A stretch of 50,852 bases of DNA from Coriobacteriia bacterium (GCA_009778715.1 WRFR01000010.1:1-50852); one strand, 5' to 3'; positions 27,220-37,147 are shown, counted from the first letter of the stretch. A program made the numbers and translations. The notes: generated by a model from the sequence alone, not told the origin.

Positions 27220-27459
27220 TTAAAGGGTTGGTAAAATCACCATGATTCCTAAAAGTACCAAAGCGAAAATGATCGAAAGCACGACCGTGAGCCGGTCGAG
27301 GTTCTTCTCGATGATGCCCGTGCCGACCGTTGTCGAGACATTATTGCTGAAGTAATCAGACAGGCCCGCGTCCTTTCCTGAATGCAAAAGCACACAGACA
27401 ATGATGCCGATAGCACTGATAGCCCACACCACGATAAGGGCGATGAGTAGGTTTTTCAC
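27220..27459 (-). CDS. secG: Preprotein translocase subunit SecG
   Basis: SecG is the small auxiliary subunit of SecYEG. The 79-residue product has two membrane helices (LLIALIVVWAISAIGIIVCVLL and LTVVLSIIFALVLLGIMVIL) linked by the typical loop with HSGKDAGLSDYF and a GTGIIEKNLDRLTV turn. It is preceded by AAGGAG. It follows gpmI by about 160 bases, the place where secG is also found after the pgk-tpi genes in many actinobacteria and Firmicutes. Confidence 0.92.
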   Translation of the reverse strand: MKNLLIALIVVWAISAIGIIVCVLLHSGKDAGLSDYFSNNVSTTVGTGIIEKNLDRLTVVLSIIFALVLLGIMVILPTL

Positions 27460-27539
27460 GAATGCTCCTTAATTCCAATCCTGAGAACTCACCAGAAACC
27501 AAGGGGCCACCCCCTGAAGTTTTTTGTAAGATTACTCAT

Positions 27540-27548
27540 TTTATACCA
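27540..27548 (-). promoter_or_regulatory. Extended -10 promoter of secG
   Basis: On the minus strand TGG TATAAA (27548-27540) matches an extended -10 (TGn plus TATAAT-like). No convincing -35 is seen. A start near 27533 would give secG a leader of about 75 bases. Confidence 0.4.
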
Positions 27549-27620
27549 AATTATTACGAAGAGTCCAGAATACGCCGCAAAATCGCTGCACGTGTAGAGA
27601 GTGGCAATAGCCGTATTCCT

Positions 27621-29153
27621 TTAGAGCGGCGCCAGAAGGTTGCGGCCGGTCCACGAATCCGGAGCCTTCAGCCCCAGAATCGCCACGATCGTTGCAGCGA
27701 TATCGCTGAGTTTGCCCGGCGACAAAGACTGTGTTGTCAGGCCTGGGCCAACCGCGATCAGCGGGACTTGATTGCTGGTATGAGCCGTATGGGGCGCGCC
27801 CGCATGACCCATGTTCTCCGCGTTGCCATGGTCAGCCGTAATAAACGTCATGCCTCCTGTTTCTCGCATAACTGCCACGATGCGTCCCACCTGGGCATCA
27901 ACGGTTTCAACCGCTTTGATCGTCGCGTTCATATCCCCCGTATGACCCACCATATCGCCATTGGCAAAGTTCACCACATAGAAATCTGCCCGCCCGCTTT
28001 CGATCGCTGCTACCAGACCGTCGCCCACTTCCGGCGCGCTCATTTCTGGTTGCAGGTCATAGGTTGCTACTTTGGGGCTGGGCACCAGCCGCCGCTCCTC
28101 CCCCGCCTTGGGCGGTTCAGAGCCTCCGTTAAAGAAGAAGGTAACATGCGCGTACTTCTCAGTCTCTGCGGTATGGAATTGGCGCAGCCCGGCCGCTGCA
28201 ATGACGTCAGCTAAAACGTCAGCAGGATACTCTTTGGGAAAAGCCACGGGCGCTGCAATCTCCGGGTCGTACTGGCAGAGGCACACGAAGTGGGTTTGTG
28301 GCCAGGCACCGCGCGAAAAGCCCTCAAAGTCCGGCTGGGTAAACGCATAGGTGAGTTCGCGCGCGCGATCAGGACGGAAGTTGAAGAAGATGACCGCATC
28401 GCCGTCACCCATCAGCTGCTGCTGGCCCGGCGCTCCGATAAGCGTAGGCACAACAAACTCGTCGAATATGCCTGCCTTATATGAGGCGGTGATAGCAAGA
28501 TCCGCGCTTGCTGCTGACGCCCCGACGCCCTGAGTCAAGGCGTCGTAGGCGCGCTTCACGCGGTCCCAGCGCCGGTCACGATCCATTGCATAGTAGCGCC
28601 CGGTGATGCTGGCGATGCGCCCGACGCCGATACGGCTGGCTTCTGCTTCCAGTTGTGCCAGATAGCCAACGGCGCTGTCCGGCGGCGTATCACGCCCGTC
28701 CAGAAAGCAGTGGATCGCCACCTCAGGAACTCGCTCACGCTTTGCCAATCGCAGCAGCGCATACAGGTGCTGCAGGCTGCTGTGAACGCCGCCGTCAGAG
28801 ACCAGGCCCATCAGATGCAGGCGCCCGGTATGCTCCCGCGCCCAGGCGCAGGCCTCAAGCAGCACGGTGTTGTTGAAAAAGCTGTCGTCGGAGATCACGT
28901 TGTCGATACGGGTCAACTCCTGATAGACGACCCGCCCGGCGCCCATATTCAGGTGCCCGACCTCCGAGTTTCCCATCTGGCCTTGCGGTAGGCCAACTGC
29001 CGGGCCGGAGGCCTCAAGAAAGGTGTGGGGGCAGGTGTTCCAAAGCTCATCGAGCACCGGAGTATTGGCCGCAGCCACAGCGTTCTGCGTATCTCCGGCG
29101 GTCTCAACCCCATAAGCCAAGCCATCCATAATTATGAGACAAACGGGCCGCAT
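27621..29153 (-). CDS. gpmI: 2,3-bisphosphoglycerate-independent phosphoglycerate mutase
   Basis: GpmI converts 3-phosphoglycerate to 2-phosphoglycerate using two Mn ions. The 510-residue frame has the family's full length and landmarks: IIMDGLAYG (metal Asp), the phosphoserine site GQMGNSEVGHLNMGAGR with Ser63, HSSLQHLYALLRLA, FLDGRDTPP, NFRPDRARELT, FANGDMVGHTGD and TADHGNAENMGH. The start ATG overlaps the tpiA stop (TAATG), so translation is coupled. Confidence 0.97.
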   Translation of the reverse strand: MRPVCLIIMDGLAYGVETAGDTQNAVAAANTPVLDELWNTCPHTFLEASGPAVGLPQGQMGNSEVGHLNMGAGRVVYQELTRIDNVISDDSFFNNTVLLEACAWAREHTGRLHLMGLVSDGGVHSSLQHLYALLRLAKRERVPEVAIHCFLDGRDTPPDSAVGYLAQLEAEASRIGVGRIASITGRYYAMDRDRRWDRVKRAYDALTQGVGASAASADLAITASYKAGIFDEFVVPTLIGAPGQQQLMGDGDAVIFFNFRPDRARELTYAFTQPDFEGFSRGAWPQTHFVCLCQYDPEIAAPVAFPKEYPADVLADVIAAAGLRQFHTAETEKYAHVTFFFNGGSEPPKAGEERRLVPSPKVATYDLQPEMSAPEVGDGLVAAIESGRADFYVVNFANGDMVGHTGDMNATIKAVETVDAQVGRIVAVMRETGGMTFITADHGNAENMGHAGAPHTAHTSNQVPLIAVGPGLTTQSLSPGKLSDIAATIVAILGLKAPDSWTGRNLLAPL

Positions 29154-29920
29154 TACTTACGGGCAGCTTTGATGATCGGGGCAAAGCCCTCGACGGAAAG
29201 CGCCGCGCCGCCGACCAATGCGCCGTCGATGTCAGGCTGCGCGAAGAAGAGCGCTGCGTTTTCAGGTTTGACCGAGCCGCCATAAAGGATCCTCACGCGC
29301 GCAGATACGGTCTCCCCAAAAAGCTCTTCGACCAGCGCACGGATATCCTTGCACACTTTTTCTGCCATCTCCGGCGTCGCGGTCTTGCCCGTGCCGATCG
29401 CCCAGATCGGCTCATAAGCGATGACCAGGTTTACGGCGCAGGTCTCTTCGATACCCTTTAGCGCGCAGCGTATTTGACCCGCAATAAAATCAGGCGTTTG
29501 CCCCGCCTCACGGGTCTCAAGCGTCTCGCCACAGCAGATGATCGGCGTCATGCCATGGGCAAACACCGCGCATGCCTTGCAATTGACGACCTCATCTGAC
29601 TCACCAAAATATTGGCGCCGCTCGCTGTGCCCGACGATAACGTAGGCTACCCCCAGATCGGTAAGCATCCGCGGGGCGATCTCGCCGGTGTAGGCCCCCT
29701 CCTCCTCCCAGAACATGTCCTGGGCGGCCAGGGTGATCTGCGGCTTATCCAGCGCGATTACCGTCTTGACGCTGTGCAAGGCGGTAAACGGTGGCGCTAC
29801 CACGACCTCAGCGTCATCAGCACAGTCATGCGCAACGTCCTCCAGGTTTTGCACGAGAATCGCCGCTTCACCCGCCGTTTTGAACATCTTCCAATTTCCC
29901 GCGACCATTGTTTTACGCAT
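29153..29920 (-). CDS. tpiA: Triosephosphate isomerase
   Basis: TpiA interconverts dihydroxyacetone phosphate and glyceraldehyde 3-phosphate in the cytosol. The 255-residue protein has NWKM (catalytic Lys11), VIVGHSERR (catalytic His), AYEPIWAIGTG (catalytic Glu) and the phosphate-gripping ILYGGSVKPEN. A ribosome site AAAGGATAAGG precedes ATG 29920. It lies between pgk and gpmI in the glycolytic row. Confidence 0.97.
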   Translation of the reverse strand: MRKTMVAGNWKMFKTAGEAAILVQNLEDVAHDCADDAEVVVAPPFTALHSVKTVIALDKPQITLAAQDMFWEEEGAYTGEIAPRMLTDLGVAYVIVGHSERRQYFGESDEVVNCKACAVFAHGMTPIICCGETLETREAGQTPDFIAGQIRCALKGIEETCAVNLVIAYEPIWAIGTGKTATPEMAEKVCKDIRALVEELFGETVSARVRILYGGSVKPENAALFFAQPDIDGALVGGAALSVEGFAPIIKAARK

Positions 29921-29984
29921 GATCCTTATCCTTTCTTGTTACCGGGCGCTACCCGGTGGCAAAACCACTCCTGGGGTGTTTTTG

Positions 29985-31169
29985 TCACTTGTCATCAAGC
30001 ACCGCGACACCGGGGAGCTCTGCTCCCTCAAGAAGCTTCATCGAAGCTCCCCCACCGGTCGAGATGAAGCTGACGCCACCGGTCAGCCCGAACACTTTCA
30101 ACGCCGCAGCAGAATCCCCGCCGCCGATGATGGAAGTGGCGTCAGAGGCGCAGATCGCCTCAGCCACTTTGCGCGTGGCGTGAGCGAATGCAGGCATCTC
30201 AAAGACCCCCATGGGGCCGTTCCAGAACACGGTTTTTGCCTGTGCAAGCGCCGCCGCATAAGCGCGGGCGGTTTCCGGCCCGATATCGAGCCCCATCCAG
30301 CCCTCCGGGATAGCGTCTGCAGCAACGACCTGGGTATTCGCGTCAGGCGCGAAGGCGTCAGCGATGACGTAGTCGTCAGGTAGCATGAGTCGACACCCGT
30401 GCTCCTGGGCACGATCAATCAGCCCGCGGCAGGTCGAGATCCAGTCTTTTTCTAAAAGTGAAGCGCCTGTTGCGTTGCCGCGCGCCGCCTCAAAGGTAAA
30501 GGCCATGCCACCACCGATCAGCAGCGTATCGACCACCTCGATGAGCTTTTGGATCACACCAAGCTTATCAGAGACTTTGGAACCCCCCAACACCGCTGTG
30601 AAAGGCCGCGCCGGATCACTGAACAGCGTCGTAAGCGTATCGATCTCGCGCGCCATGAGCAGACCGGCGGCAGAGGGCAGATACGAAGCGATGCCCGCCG
30701 TCGAAGCGTGCGCGCGATGCGCTGTCCCAAAGGCGTCATCGACGTAGAGCTCACCCAGGGCGGCCAGCTGGCGGGCAAACTCGGGGTCGTTAGTCTTTTC
30801 TCCCGGGCAGAAGCGCACATTCTCCAGCAGGAGCACCCCGCCAGGCTCAAGCGCAGCCGCTGCTGCCTGGGCCGCCGGCCCGACCGTGTCAGCCACAAAG
30901 TCCACCGGACGCCCCAGCAGGGCAGCAAGCGCCGGAGCGACCGGCGCCAGCGAGAACGCTGGATCCGGCTCGCCCTTTGGGCGCCCCAGATGCGAGAGCA
31001 AGATGATCCGCGCTCCCTTTTCTATCAAGTAGTTCAGCGTGGGCAAAGCTGCGCGAATGCGCCCGTCATCGACAACAGCACCCCCCTCAAGGGGCACGTT
31101 GAAGTCAACGCGCACGACAACACGCCGGCCTGAGACGTCGAGGTCGGTCACCGCTTTCTTTTGAAGCAT
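29985..31169 (-). CDS. pgk: Phosphoglycerate kinase
   Basis: Pgk makes ATP from 1,3-bisphosphoglycerate. The 394-residue protein contains RVDFNVPL, LLSHLGRPKGEPDPAFSLAPVA in pieces, LLENVRFCPGE, VDDAFGTAHRAHASTAGI in pieces, LGGSKVSDKLGV and, near the end, GGGDSAAALKVFG followed by STGGGASMKLLEG. Its start is 15 bases past the gap stop, with AAGGCGGTG as a modest ribosome site. A weak hairpin (ACCGGG..CCCGGT, about 29940-29956) sits between it and tpiA. Confidence 0.97.
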   Translation of the reverse strand: MLQKKAVTDLDVSGRRVVVRVDFNVPLEGGAVVDDGRIRAALPTLNYLIEKGARIILLSHLGRPKGEPDPAFSLAPVAPALAALLGRPVDFVADTVGPAAQAAAAALEPGGVLLLENVRFCPGEKTNDPEFARQLAALGELYVDDAFGTAHRAHASTAGIASYLPSAAGLLMAREIDTLTTLFSDPARPFTAVLGGSKVSDKLGVIQKLIEVVDTLLIGGGMAFTFEAARGNATGASLLEKDWISTCRGLIDRAQEHGCRLMLPDDYVIADAFAPDANTQVVAADAIPEGWMGLDIGPETARAYAAALAQAKTVFWNGPMGVFEMPAFAHATRKVAEAICASDATSIIGGGDSAAALKVFGLTGGVSFISTGGGASMKLLEGAELPGVAVLDDK

Positions 31170-31184
31170 ATGTGTGGCACCGCC

Positions 31185-32195
<1,011 letters not shown>

Positions 32196-32266
32196 TCAGC
32201 CCTCCAGAGGATCGGGGCGGCAGGCCGCCGCCTTGAAATGCGCGTTATGCGCGCTTTTACCCTGTC

Positions 32267-32275
32267 AGTATAGCA
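32267..32275 (-). promoter_or_regulatory. Extended -10 promoter of gap
   Basis: TGC TATACT on the minus strand (32275-32267) is an extended -10, with no clear -35. The same nonamer occurs upstream of rapZ and uvrA. The leader would be about 70 bases and includes a GC-rich stretch of CGCGCAT/ATGCGCG type. Confidence 0.5.
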
Positions 32276-32424
32276 TTTCCGGTGCAAAAATCCTCAGAAG
32301 CTCAGAGTGTGCTTTTCGCTTTTGTGACGGTTCCTCCGCATTATCAGGGATGAGATATCGGCGCGCAGCGCAGCGCGCTGGGCTGCCCCGCCCGCGCGCG
32401 GTGCTGGAAGCCGGTAAATCGCCC

Positions 32425-33348
32425 TTACAATGCGGAGGCAGCTTCTTCGAGGCGGCGCATGCGGTGATTAACGGCAGACTTTGAGAGCGGCGGTACAGCA
32501 ACGGTTCCCAGCTCACGCAAGCTCAGATCGGGATTATCCTGGCGTAACTGGGCGAACTCACGCAAGCCCTCCGGTAACCCAGCCAGGACGCCTGCGCGCT
32601 CCAGGCGCGCTATCGCGTCCAACTGTGAGAGGGCTGCCTGACTCGCCTTGGCCTGATTAGCGATCTCGGCGTTGACCCGCCGGTTCACATCGTTGCGCAT
32701 TTCCTTGACGATGCGAACGTCATGGGTCTTAAATATCGCCTTATGCGCGCCGACCAGGGCCAGGAAATTCAAGATGGGCTCGGTGCCCTTCAGGTAAACG
32801 ATCCAGGCTCCCCGGCGCTCAAGGGTCTTGGCCTCGATATTGAAGCGCTGCATCAAGACAACCAGGTCACAGGCCAGGCGTTCGCTCTGGCAGGTGATCT
32901 CAAAATGCGCGTCTGCGCGCGGGTCCGCTACAAAGCCGCTCCCCAAAAACGCTCCCCGCAGGTAGGCGATCGCACAGCAGTCACGGCGCACCAGGGCCTT
33001 GTCGACGCCGCCGGACAAATACGCGCTCTCGAATAGGCCAAGTACGCGCAACGTGGGCTCCAGGCGCGCCTGGCTGGGTATCGTGATGAGGTAGTTATTG
33101 GTTTTGTGCAATACGCTGCGGCGACTTATCAGTTCAGTTTTCAGGCCGCCGACACGGTGCGCCAAGCTAATGATCGTGCGCGCCACAGGCGCTGACTCGG
33201 TCACCAGCTCAAGACGGTAGGTGTTGCCGGTGCTCATGGTGAGCGCGCCGTCAAAGCGGATGAGCGCGCTCAGCGTTGCCTGGGCGCAACAGTCGCGCTT
33301 AAGCTCGATGCGCGAGAGTTCATCACGGACATCAGCCGTAAAAGACAT
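32425..33348 (-). CDS. whiA: DNA-binding protein WhiA
   Basis: WhiA is a conserved Gram-positive DNA-binding protein linked to division and sporulation control. The 307-residue product has a degenerate homing-endonuclease-like N-terminal domain (CCAQATLSALIRFDGAL, YLRGAFLGSGFVADP) and a C-terminal helix-turn-helix (LSLRELGTVAVPPLSKSAVNHRMRRLEEAA in pieces). It overlaps the yvcK stop by 17 bases, so it is coupled. The cluster rapZ-yvcK-whiA is standard in Actinobacteria and Firmicutes. Confidence 0.95.
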   Translation of the reverse strand: MSFTADVRDELSRIELKRDCCAQATLSALIRFDGALTMSTGNTYRLELVTESAPVARTIISLAHRVGGLKTELISRRSVLHKTNNYLITIPSQARLEPTLRVLGLFESAYLSGGVDKALVRRDCCAIAYLRGAFLGSGFVADPRADAHFEITCQSERLACDLVVLMQRFNIEAKTLERRGAWIVYLKGTEPILNFLALVGAHKAIFKTHDVRIVKEMRNDVNRRVNAEIANQAKASQAALSQLDAIARLERAGVLAGLPEGLREFAQLRQDNPDLSLRELGTVAVPPLSKSAVNHRMRRLEEAASAL

Positions 33349-34459
33349 GCTGGATCACCATCTCGAGCGCGCGGGTCAGGGCTTCCTGATCATGGCGGAA
33401 GGGGTTCTCTTTGCTGGACAGGGGTTCACATAGGACCGTGAGGCCTCGGCCGATCAGGGTGTCGACCACTTCTGGTGTGACTGCCATCGTCGGCGAATCG
33501 CCGCCTCCGCTACCGCCGTCCGCGTCCGCGTCGCCGCCTGTCTGGCTGGCGTCCATGACCGAGAGCACGACGCCGTCCAGGCAACCACGCAGGCCATGCG
33601 CGACCAGGGCGTCAACGTAGTCAAGCGGCGTATAACCGCTGGTCTCGCCCCGCATGTTGGCGACATTGCAGAAATAGATGACCGGCGCCGCGCTCGCGCA
33701 CATCACCCGGCCGATTTCCGGCACCAGGAAGTTCGGGATGATGCTCGTATAGAGCGACCCGGGGCAGATCAGGATAAGGTCGGCTTCCTGCAGCGCTGCG
33801 ACCGCCTCAGGATTAGCCCGCGGCGCCTGTTGTTTCTTCCTGGCCCTTGCTTTGTTCCTGCCTGCCTCGTCTTCCGGATGCGCCAGTTGCAACTCGACGT
33901 CAGCAATAGCGACCGGGTTCTTTGCGAGCGACTCTTGTCCCGTGATCAACGTACCCTCGCAGTCGAAACCGCTTAAAACCACGTCGTCAAAAGTCGACGG
34001 CAGAACGCGTCCCTGTACGTCCAGAAGCTGCTCCAGATACTTCACGGCCGCCTCAAAGCTGCCATCCATGTCCGCCAGGGCCGCCAGTATCAGGTTGCCG
34101 ACCGCATGGCCCGTAATGCCCTCACCTTCGGCAAAACGATACCCCAGCAGATCGCTGAGAAGCTCATGTTCGGGTGCGGCAAGCGCCGCCAGGCAGTTGC
34201 GCACATCCCCCGGAGGAAGGATCCCCAGCTCACGGCGCAGGCGCCCCGACGAACCTCCGTCATCTGCCATCGTCACAATGGCACAAGGATAATAGCCGAG
34301 CGCGCGCAGGCTGTGGAGCATGAGCGGAAGTCCCGTGCCCCCGCCGAGGGCCACGACCTTGCGTGGGCTTGCTGCAATGGCCCTGCTCGCACCTGCACGC
34401 AGGCGCTGCTTGCGACGTATGAGCGGCCTATCGGTCAAGCTGGTCACGCTCTCTGTCAC
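33332..34459 (-). CDS. yvcK: Gluconeogenesis/cell-shape factor YvcK (CofD-like)
   Basis: YvcK is a UDP-sugar-binding CofD-like protein needed for growth on gluconeogenic carbon. The frame (375 aa) has VVALGGGTGLPLMLHSL, MADDGGSSGRLRRELGILPPGDVRN in pieces, GHAVGNLILAALADM and LICPGSLYTSIIPNFLVPEI. A low-complexity Gly/Asp insert (GGDADADGGSGGGD) sits near residue 315. The start is uncertain: GTG 34459 overlaps rapZ by 32 bases and has no good ribosome site, while a GTG four codons later is an alternative. Confidence 0.93.
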   Translation of the reverse strand: MTESVTSLTDRPLIRRKQRLRAGASRAIAASPRKVVALGGGTGLPLMLHSLRALGYYPCAIVTMADDGGSSGRLRRELGILPPGDVRNCLAALAAPEHELLSDLLGYRFAEGEGITGHAVGNLILAALADMDGSFEAAVKYLEQLLDVQGRVLPSTFDDVVLSGFDCEGTLITGQESLAKNPVAIADVELQLAHPEDEAGRNKARARKKQQAPRANPEAVAALQEADLILICPGSLYTSIIPNFLVPEIGRVMCASAAPVIYFCNVANMRGETSGYTPLDYVDALVAHGLRGCLDGVVLSVMDASQTGGDADADGGSGGGDSPTMAVTPEVVDTLIGRGLTVLCEPLSSKENPFRHDQEALTRALEMVIQHVFYG

Positions 34460-35351
34460 GATGCACGATGCTCACCTGATAGCCCGCTTTCTTCAGAAAG
34501 CGCTCTGTCTCCTCTGCCAGCGCCACGCTGCGATGACGTCCACCCGTACACCCCAGGGCAACGCCCAGGTTCAGCTTACCCTCCGCCACATAGCGCGGAA
34601 TGACTTCGGTGAGCAGGGGGTGCCAGCGTTTCAGGAAGTCTTTGGTCTCCTTGCGGTTCAGCACGAAGTCAGCGACTGGCTTATCAAGGCCAGAGAGCGG
34701 ACGCAGATCCTTGTCGTAATAGGGATTAGGCAGGAAACGCACATCAAACACGATGTCGGCATCCGTAGGGATACCATATTTGAAGCCGAAACTGCTTACG
34801 AGGATGTGCAGTGAGTTGTCGACCGTGCCAGGAAGAAAATCACGCTGGATACGCGCGCGCAACTCTGAGGCGCGTAGATTGCTGGTATCAATGATGACGT
34901 CAGCGCTTGACCGGATAGGCTCCAGGACCTCACGTTCGATATCGATCGCATCAGCCAGGCTAACCTTCGCGGTCTGCAAGGGGTGAGGGCGTCGCGATTC
35001 CTTGAAGCGGTTGATGAGCGTGTCGTCGTTGGCGTCAAGGAACAACAACTTGTGATCGACTGGCAACTGCCCGCTCTCCAGGATGTCGAGCAACTGGTTG
35101 AAGAGCTCACCGCCCCGCACATCACAGGCAGCCGCCACTTGCGAGAAGTCCGACTCTGGCAGCTGGGCCAGGTCGGCGATCTGTACCAGGAACTGCGGAG
35201 GGAGGTTGTCGATCGCGAAATAACCGAAGTCTTCCAGGTCGCTTAAGGCCTGCGAACGGCCCGCACCGGACATGCCGGTCACAATGATGAGCGGCGGCTC
35301 CCCTTGTGTCGGGATGTGCTTCGCATTCATTTTGTGTTGCCGAACAGCCAT
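34428..35351 (-). CDS. rapZ: RNase adapter protein RapZ (YvcJ)
   Basis: RapZ is a nucleotide-binding protein; in E. coli it guides RNase E to a small RNA controlling glucosamine synthesis, while in Gram-positive bacteria (YvcJ) the role is less clear. The 307-residue protein has Walker A GMSGAGRS (26-33), AIDNLPPQFL, FLDANDDTLINRFKESRRPHPL in pieces, VIDTSNLRASEL-like and FGFKYGIPTDADIVFDVRFLPNP in pieces, and the C-terminal GCTGGRHRSV. GGAGGGAAAGG lies somewhat far from ATG 35351. An extended -10 at 35398-35406 precedes it. Confidence 0.95.
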   Translation of the reverse strand: MAVRQHKMNAKHIPTQGEPPLIIVTGMSGAGRSQALSDLEDFGYFAIDNLPPQFLVQIADLAQLPESDFSQVAAACDVRGGELFNQLLDILESGQLPVDHKLLFLDANDDTLINRFKESRRPHPLQTAKVSLADAIDIEREVLEPIRSSADVIIDTSNLRASELRARIQRDFLPGTVDNSLHILVSSFGFKYGIPTDADIVFDVRFLPNPYYDKDLRPLSGLDKPVADFVLNRKETKDFLKRWHPLLTEVIPRYVAEGKLNLGVALGCTGGRHRSVALAEETERFLKKAGYQVSIVHRDRERDQLDR

Positions 35352-35397
35352 AGCGCGTAACGCCTTTCCCTCCTATTGAGACGTTTCTGGTGCCCTC

Positions 35398-35406
35398 AGT
35401 ATAGCA
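35398..35406 (-). promoter_or_regulatory. Extended -10 promoter of rapZ
   Basis: TGC TATACT on the minus strand (35406-35398) is identical to the nonamer before gap and uvrA. It would start rapZ-yvcK-whiA about 40 bases before the start codon, which fits the accessory island having separated this cluster from uvrC. Confidence 0.5.
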
Positions 35407-35430
35407 GGATGGACACGCCCGGCACGAAGA

Positions 35431-35475
35431 TTTCAGAGTAACGCATCAAAAGAGAGCGTACCAATATGCTGATAG
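35431..35475. repeat. Left copy of an imperfect direct repeat flanking the accessory island
   Basis: Forty-five bases beginning TTTCAGAGTAACGCATC and ending CAATATGCTGATAG match the 44 bases at 37246-37289 at about 40 positions, in the same orientation. The two copies bracket the MNT/HEPN pair and the transposase remnant. Confidence 0.7.
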
Positions 35476-35485
35476 CCTCTGTCTA

Positions 35486-35513
35486 TGCTATAATTGTATT
35501 GCAATTGTAATAC
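35486..35513 (+). promoter_or_regulatory. Extended -10 promoter and operator-like palindrome of the MNT/HEPN pair
   Basis: TGC TATAAT (35486-35494) is a perfect extended -10. It overlaps or directly precedes the 18-bp near-palindrome GTATTGCAATTGTAATAC (35496-35513, one mismatch), located between -10 and the ribosome site. Such placement suits repression by a ribbon-helix-helix protein, and the first gene product carries such a domain. Confidence 0.6.
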
Positions 35514-35529
35514 GTATTGGAGAGAAGCC

Positions 35530-36060
35530 ATGCCAGCCACAACAACTCGAGATACTCGCAAGCCTTTGTCTTTGCGCTTACCTCCTTATGAGCTGAACAT
35601 CATCGACAAGTTCGCAACCGAACAGCGCGTAAGCAAGACAGATGCATTTCTCCATTTCCTGCGCAAAGGGATCGAGGCAAATGATGACGTGGGGTCACAG
35701 CTTGAAGATATCAAACTGTCACTCAAAAAGGTGTTGCAAAGTATCCCGGTCACCCTTACCCGCAAAGAGATCAAGACAGCAGCCGCCCATCTTGCTCCTG
35801 ATTTTCCTGCGATAGAGCGAGCATACCTGTTCGGCTCTTTTGCGCGAGGGGATGCAACATCGGCCAGCGACATTGACCTGCGCCTTGAGCTCTCTGATAA
35901 GGCTCCCTTCAGCCTGTTCGATCTGGCCCGTTTTAAGAAAGCTTTCGAGAAGCAGACAAGCCGCGAAACGGATGTCATAACCGCAAAGGACCTCAAGAAT
36001 CCGCGCCTGCAAGAGGCGATCAAAAACGAAGGGATACTGATCTATGAGCGCACAGAATAG
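35530..36060 (+). CDS. MntA-type antitoxin nucleotidyltransferase fused to a ribbon-helix-helix domain
   Basis: The 176-residue protein has two parts. Residues about 10-50 (KPLSLRLPPYELNIIDKFAT, then EQRVSKTDAFLHFLRKGIEA) look like a CopG/Arc ribbon-helix-helix DNA-binding domain. Residues about 95-176 form a minimal nucleotidyltransferase with the exact MntA motif GS-X10-DXD (G102 S103, D114 D116; GSFARGDATSASDID). MntA proteins neutralise HepT toxins by adding AMP to a Tyr of the HEPN RNase. ATG 35530 follows GGAGAG; upstream codons lie in the operator. The gene overlaps the HEPN gene by 17 bases. The fused DNA-binding domain is unusual. Confidence 0.85.
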   Translation: MPATTTRDTRKPLSLRLPPYELNIIDKFATEQRVSKTDAFLHFLRKGIEANDDVGSQLEDIKLSLKKVLQSIPVTLTRKEIKTAAAHLAPDFPAIERAYLFGSFARGDATSASDIDLRLELSDKAPFSLFDLARFKKAFEKQTSRETDVITAKDLKNPRLQEAIKNEGILIYERTE

Positions 36061-36424
36061 CGACCTCGCCCGCATCCAGGAGATGTTCGATATCATCGAG
36101 CAGACAAGGCGGCATCTTGCAGAAATCGATATGACTAAGGAGCGCTTTCTTTCTCCCCAAAACCCTGCTGATAAGTTGATAGTCGAAGGACTTGAAAGCC
36201 GCGTGTTCCGCGTCACCGAAGAAGGCGGCAAGATGAGCGAAGAAGCACTCCGCTACGGTTTCGATACCCAAGAGATGCGCGGCATGCGCAACATCTTGGC
36301 GCATGCCTACGGAGAAGTCGATCAACGCATCATCTGGGACGCACTTGAGAAAGACTTCCCCGCTCTCGCCGCTGCCTGCCAAGCCTATTGCACCGACAAA
36401 GGCATCGAGCTGGCGGAGTCTTGA
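36044..36424 (+). CDS. HepT-like HEPN toxin (RNase)
   Basis: The 126-residue, all-helical protein is a HEPN-family toxin partner of the MNT antitoxin. Its motif RX4HXY is intact: R82, H87 and Y89 in RNILAHAY, the catalytic residues and the Tyr that MntA enzymes modify. VEGLESRVFRVTEEGGKMSEEALR in pieces is typical of the HepT core. Start overlaps the antitoxin stop by 17 bases, so both are made together. The likely role is cleaving RNA to arrest growth, for example during phage attack or loss of the island. Confidence 0.87.
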   Translation: MSAQNSDLARIQEMFDIIEQTRRHLAEIDMTKERFLSPQNPADKLIVEGLESRVFRVTEEGGKMSEEALRYGFDTQEMRGMRNILAHAYGEVDQRIIWDALEKDFPALAAACQAYCTDKGIELAES

Positions 36425-36513
36425 CACTATTATTTTCTTGCACTGCCTCGCTGACAGAAAATGTGAAGTTTTCAGCCACCTGCTCTCCTGACTTGACCGA
36501 TTTGGCAACCACA

Positions 36514-37089
36514 TTACCTTGAGCCAAGCTTGGCAAGTATCGCCTTTACCTCATCTGAGATGCGAGGCGGTATCACATACTCATTACCGTTGACAGAAAT
36601 TATCCCAGTTCGGATGATCGCGAGCTTTTGAATGAATTTCTTGATCGAAAGCCCGGTTGTTGATTGAATGGTCCTGGCGATAGCAAGAGCTGCAAACACC
36701 ACCGTCAGATGCGCCTCAATGCAGTCACGCCTGTGGTGAAAGATTGGTCGTGCCTTCAGGTCAGATTTTGCCATCCGAAATGATCGTTCAACTTCAAAGA
36801 GCTGGTGGTAGGCATTGATTATTTCTTGTGGTGGCGCATCAAGATCGGTCACATATCCTTTGATGCCGGCCTTAAGTCGTGAGGAGGCGACCAGGTCGTA
36901 GTTGATCTCGCGCTTTGCACCTGATACTTTCAAGAACCGATTGCGTTTGAACTGAGCTGTTCCTGCGACCATACGCTCAGCTTTAGCCAGCTCCTTGTCG
37001 ATGTTTGAAAGGTCAAGGGAGGCACGCTTTGCGCGGTACTGGTAGATGATCCTGCGAGATGTGCGCGCCACGCCTTTACCGGTGTTCAT
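36514..37089 (-). pseudogene. 3' remnant of an IS1634-like (IS4 superfamily) transposase
   Basis: The 191-residue frame corresponds to the C-terminal third of a DDE transposase of about 550 residues. It shows the YQYRAKRASLDLSNIDKELAKAE segment in pieces, GIKGYVTDLDAP, the catalytic-Glu helix YHQLFEVERSFRMAKSDL with ARPIFHHRRDCIEAHLTV, and the tail PPRISDEVKAILAKLG. The first two catalytic Asp residues and the N-terminal part are missing. The open frame can be read back a little further (to about 37150) before a stop. No terminal inverted repeats were identified. It is non-functional. Confidence 0.72.
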
Positions 37090-37147
37090 ATCTTGACGGT
37101 TGTCAAAGCATGGATGAATGCAGACTTGGGCGATTAGCGTGAGGATT

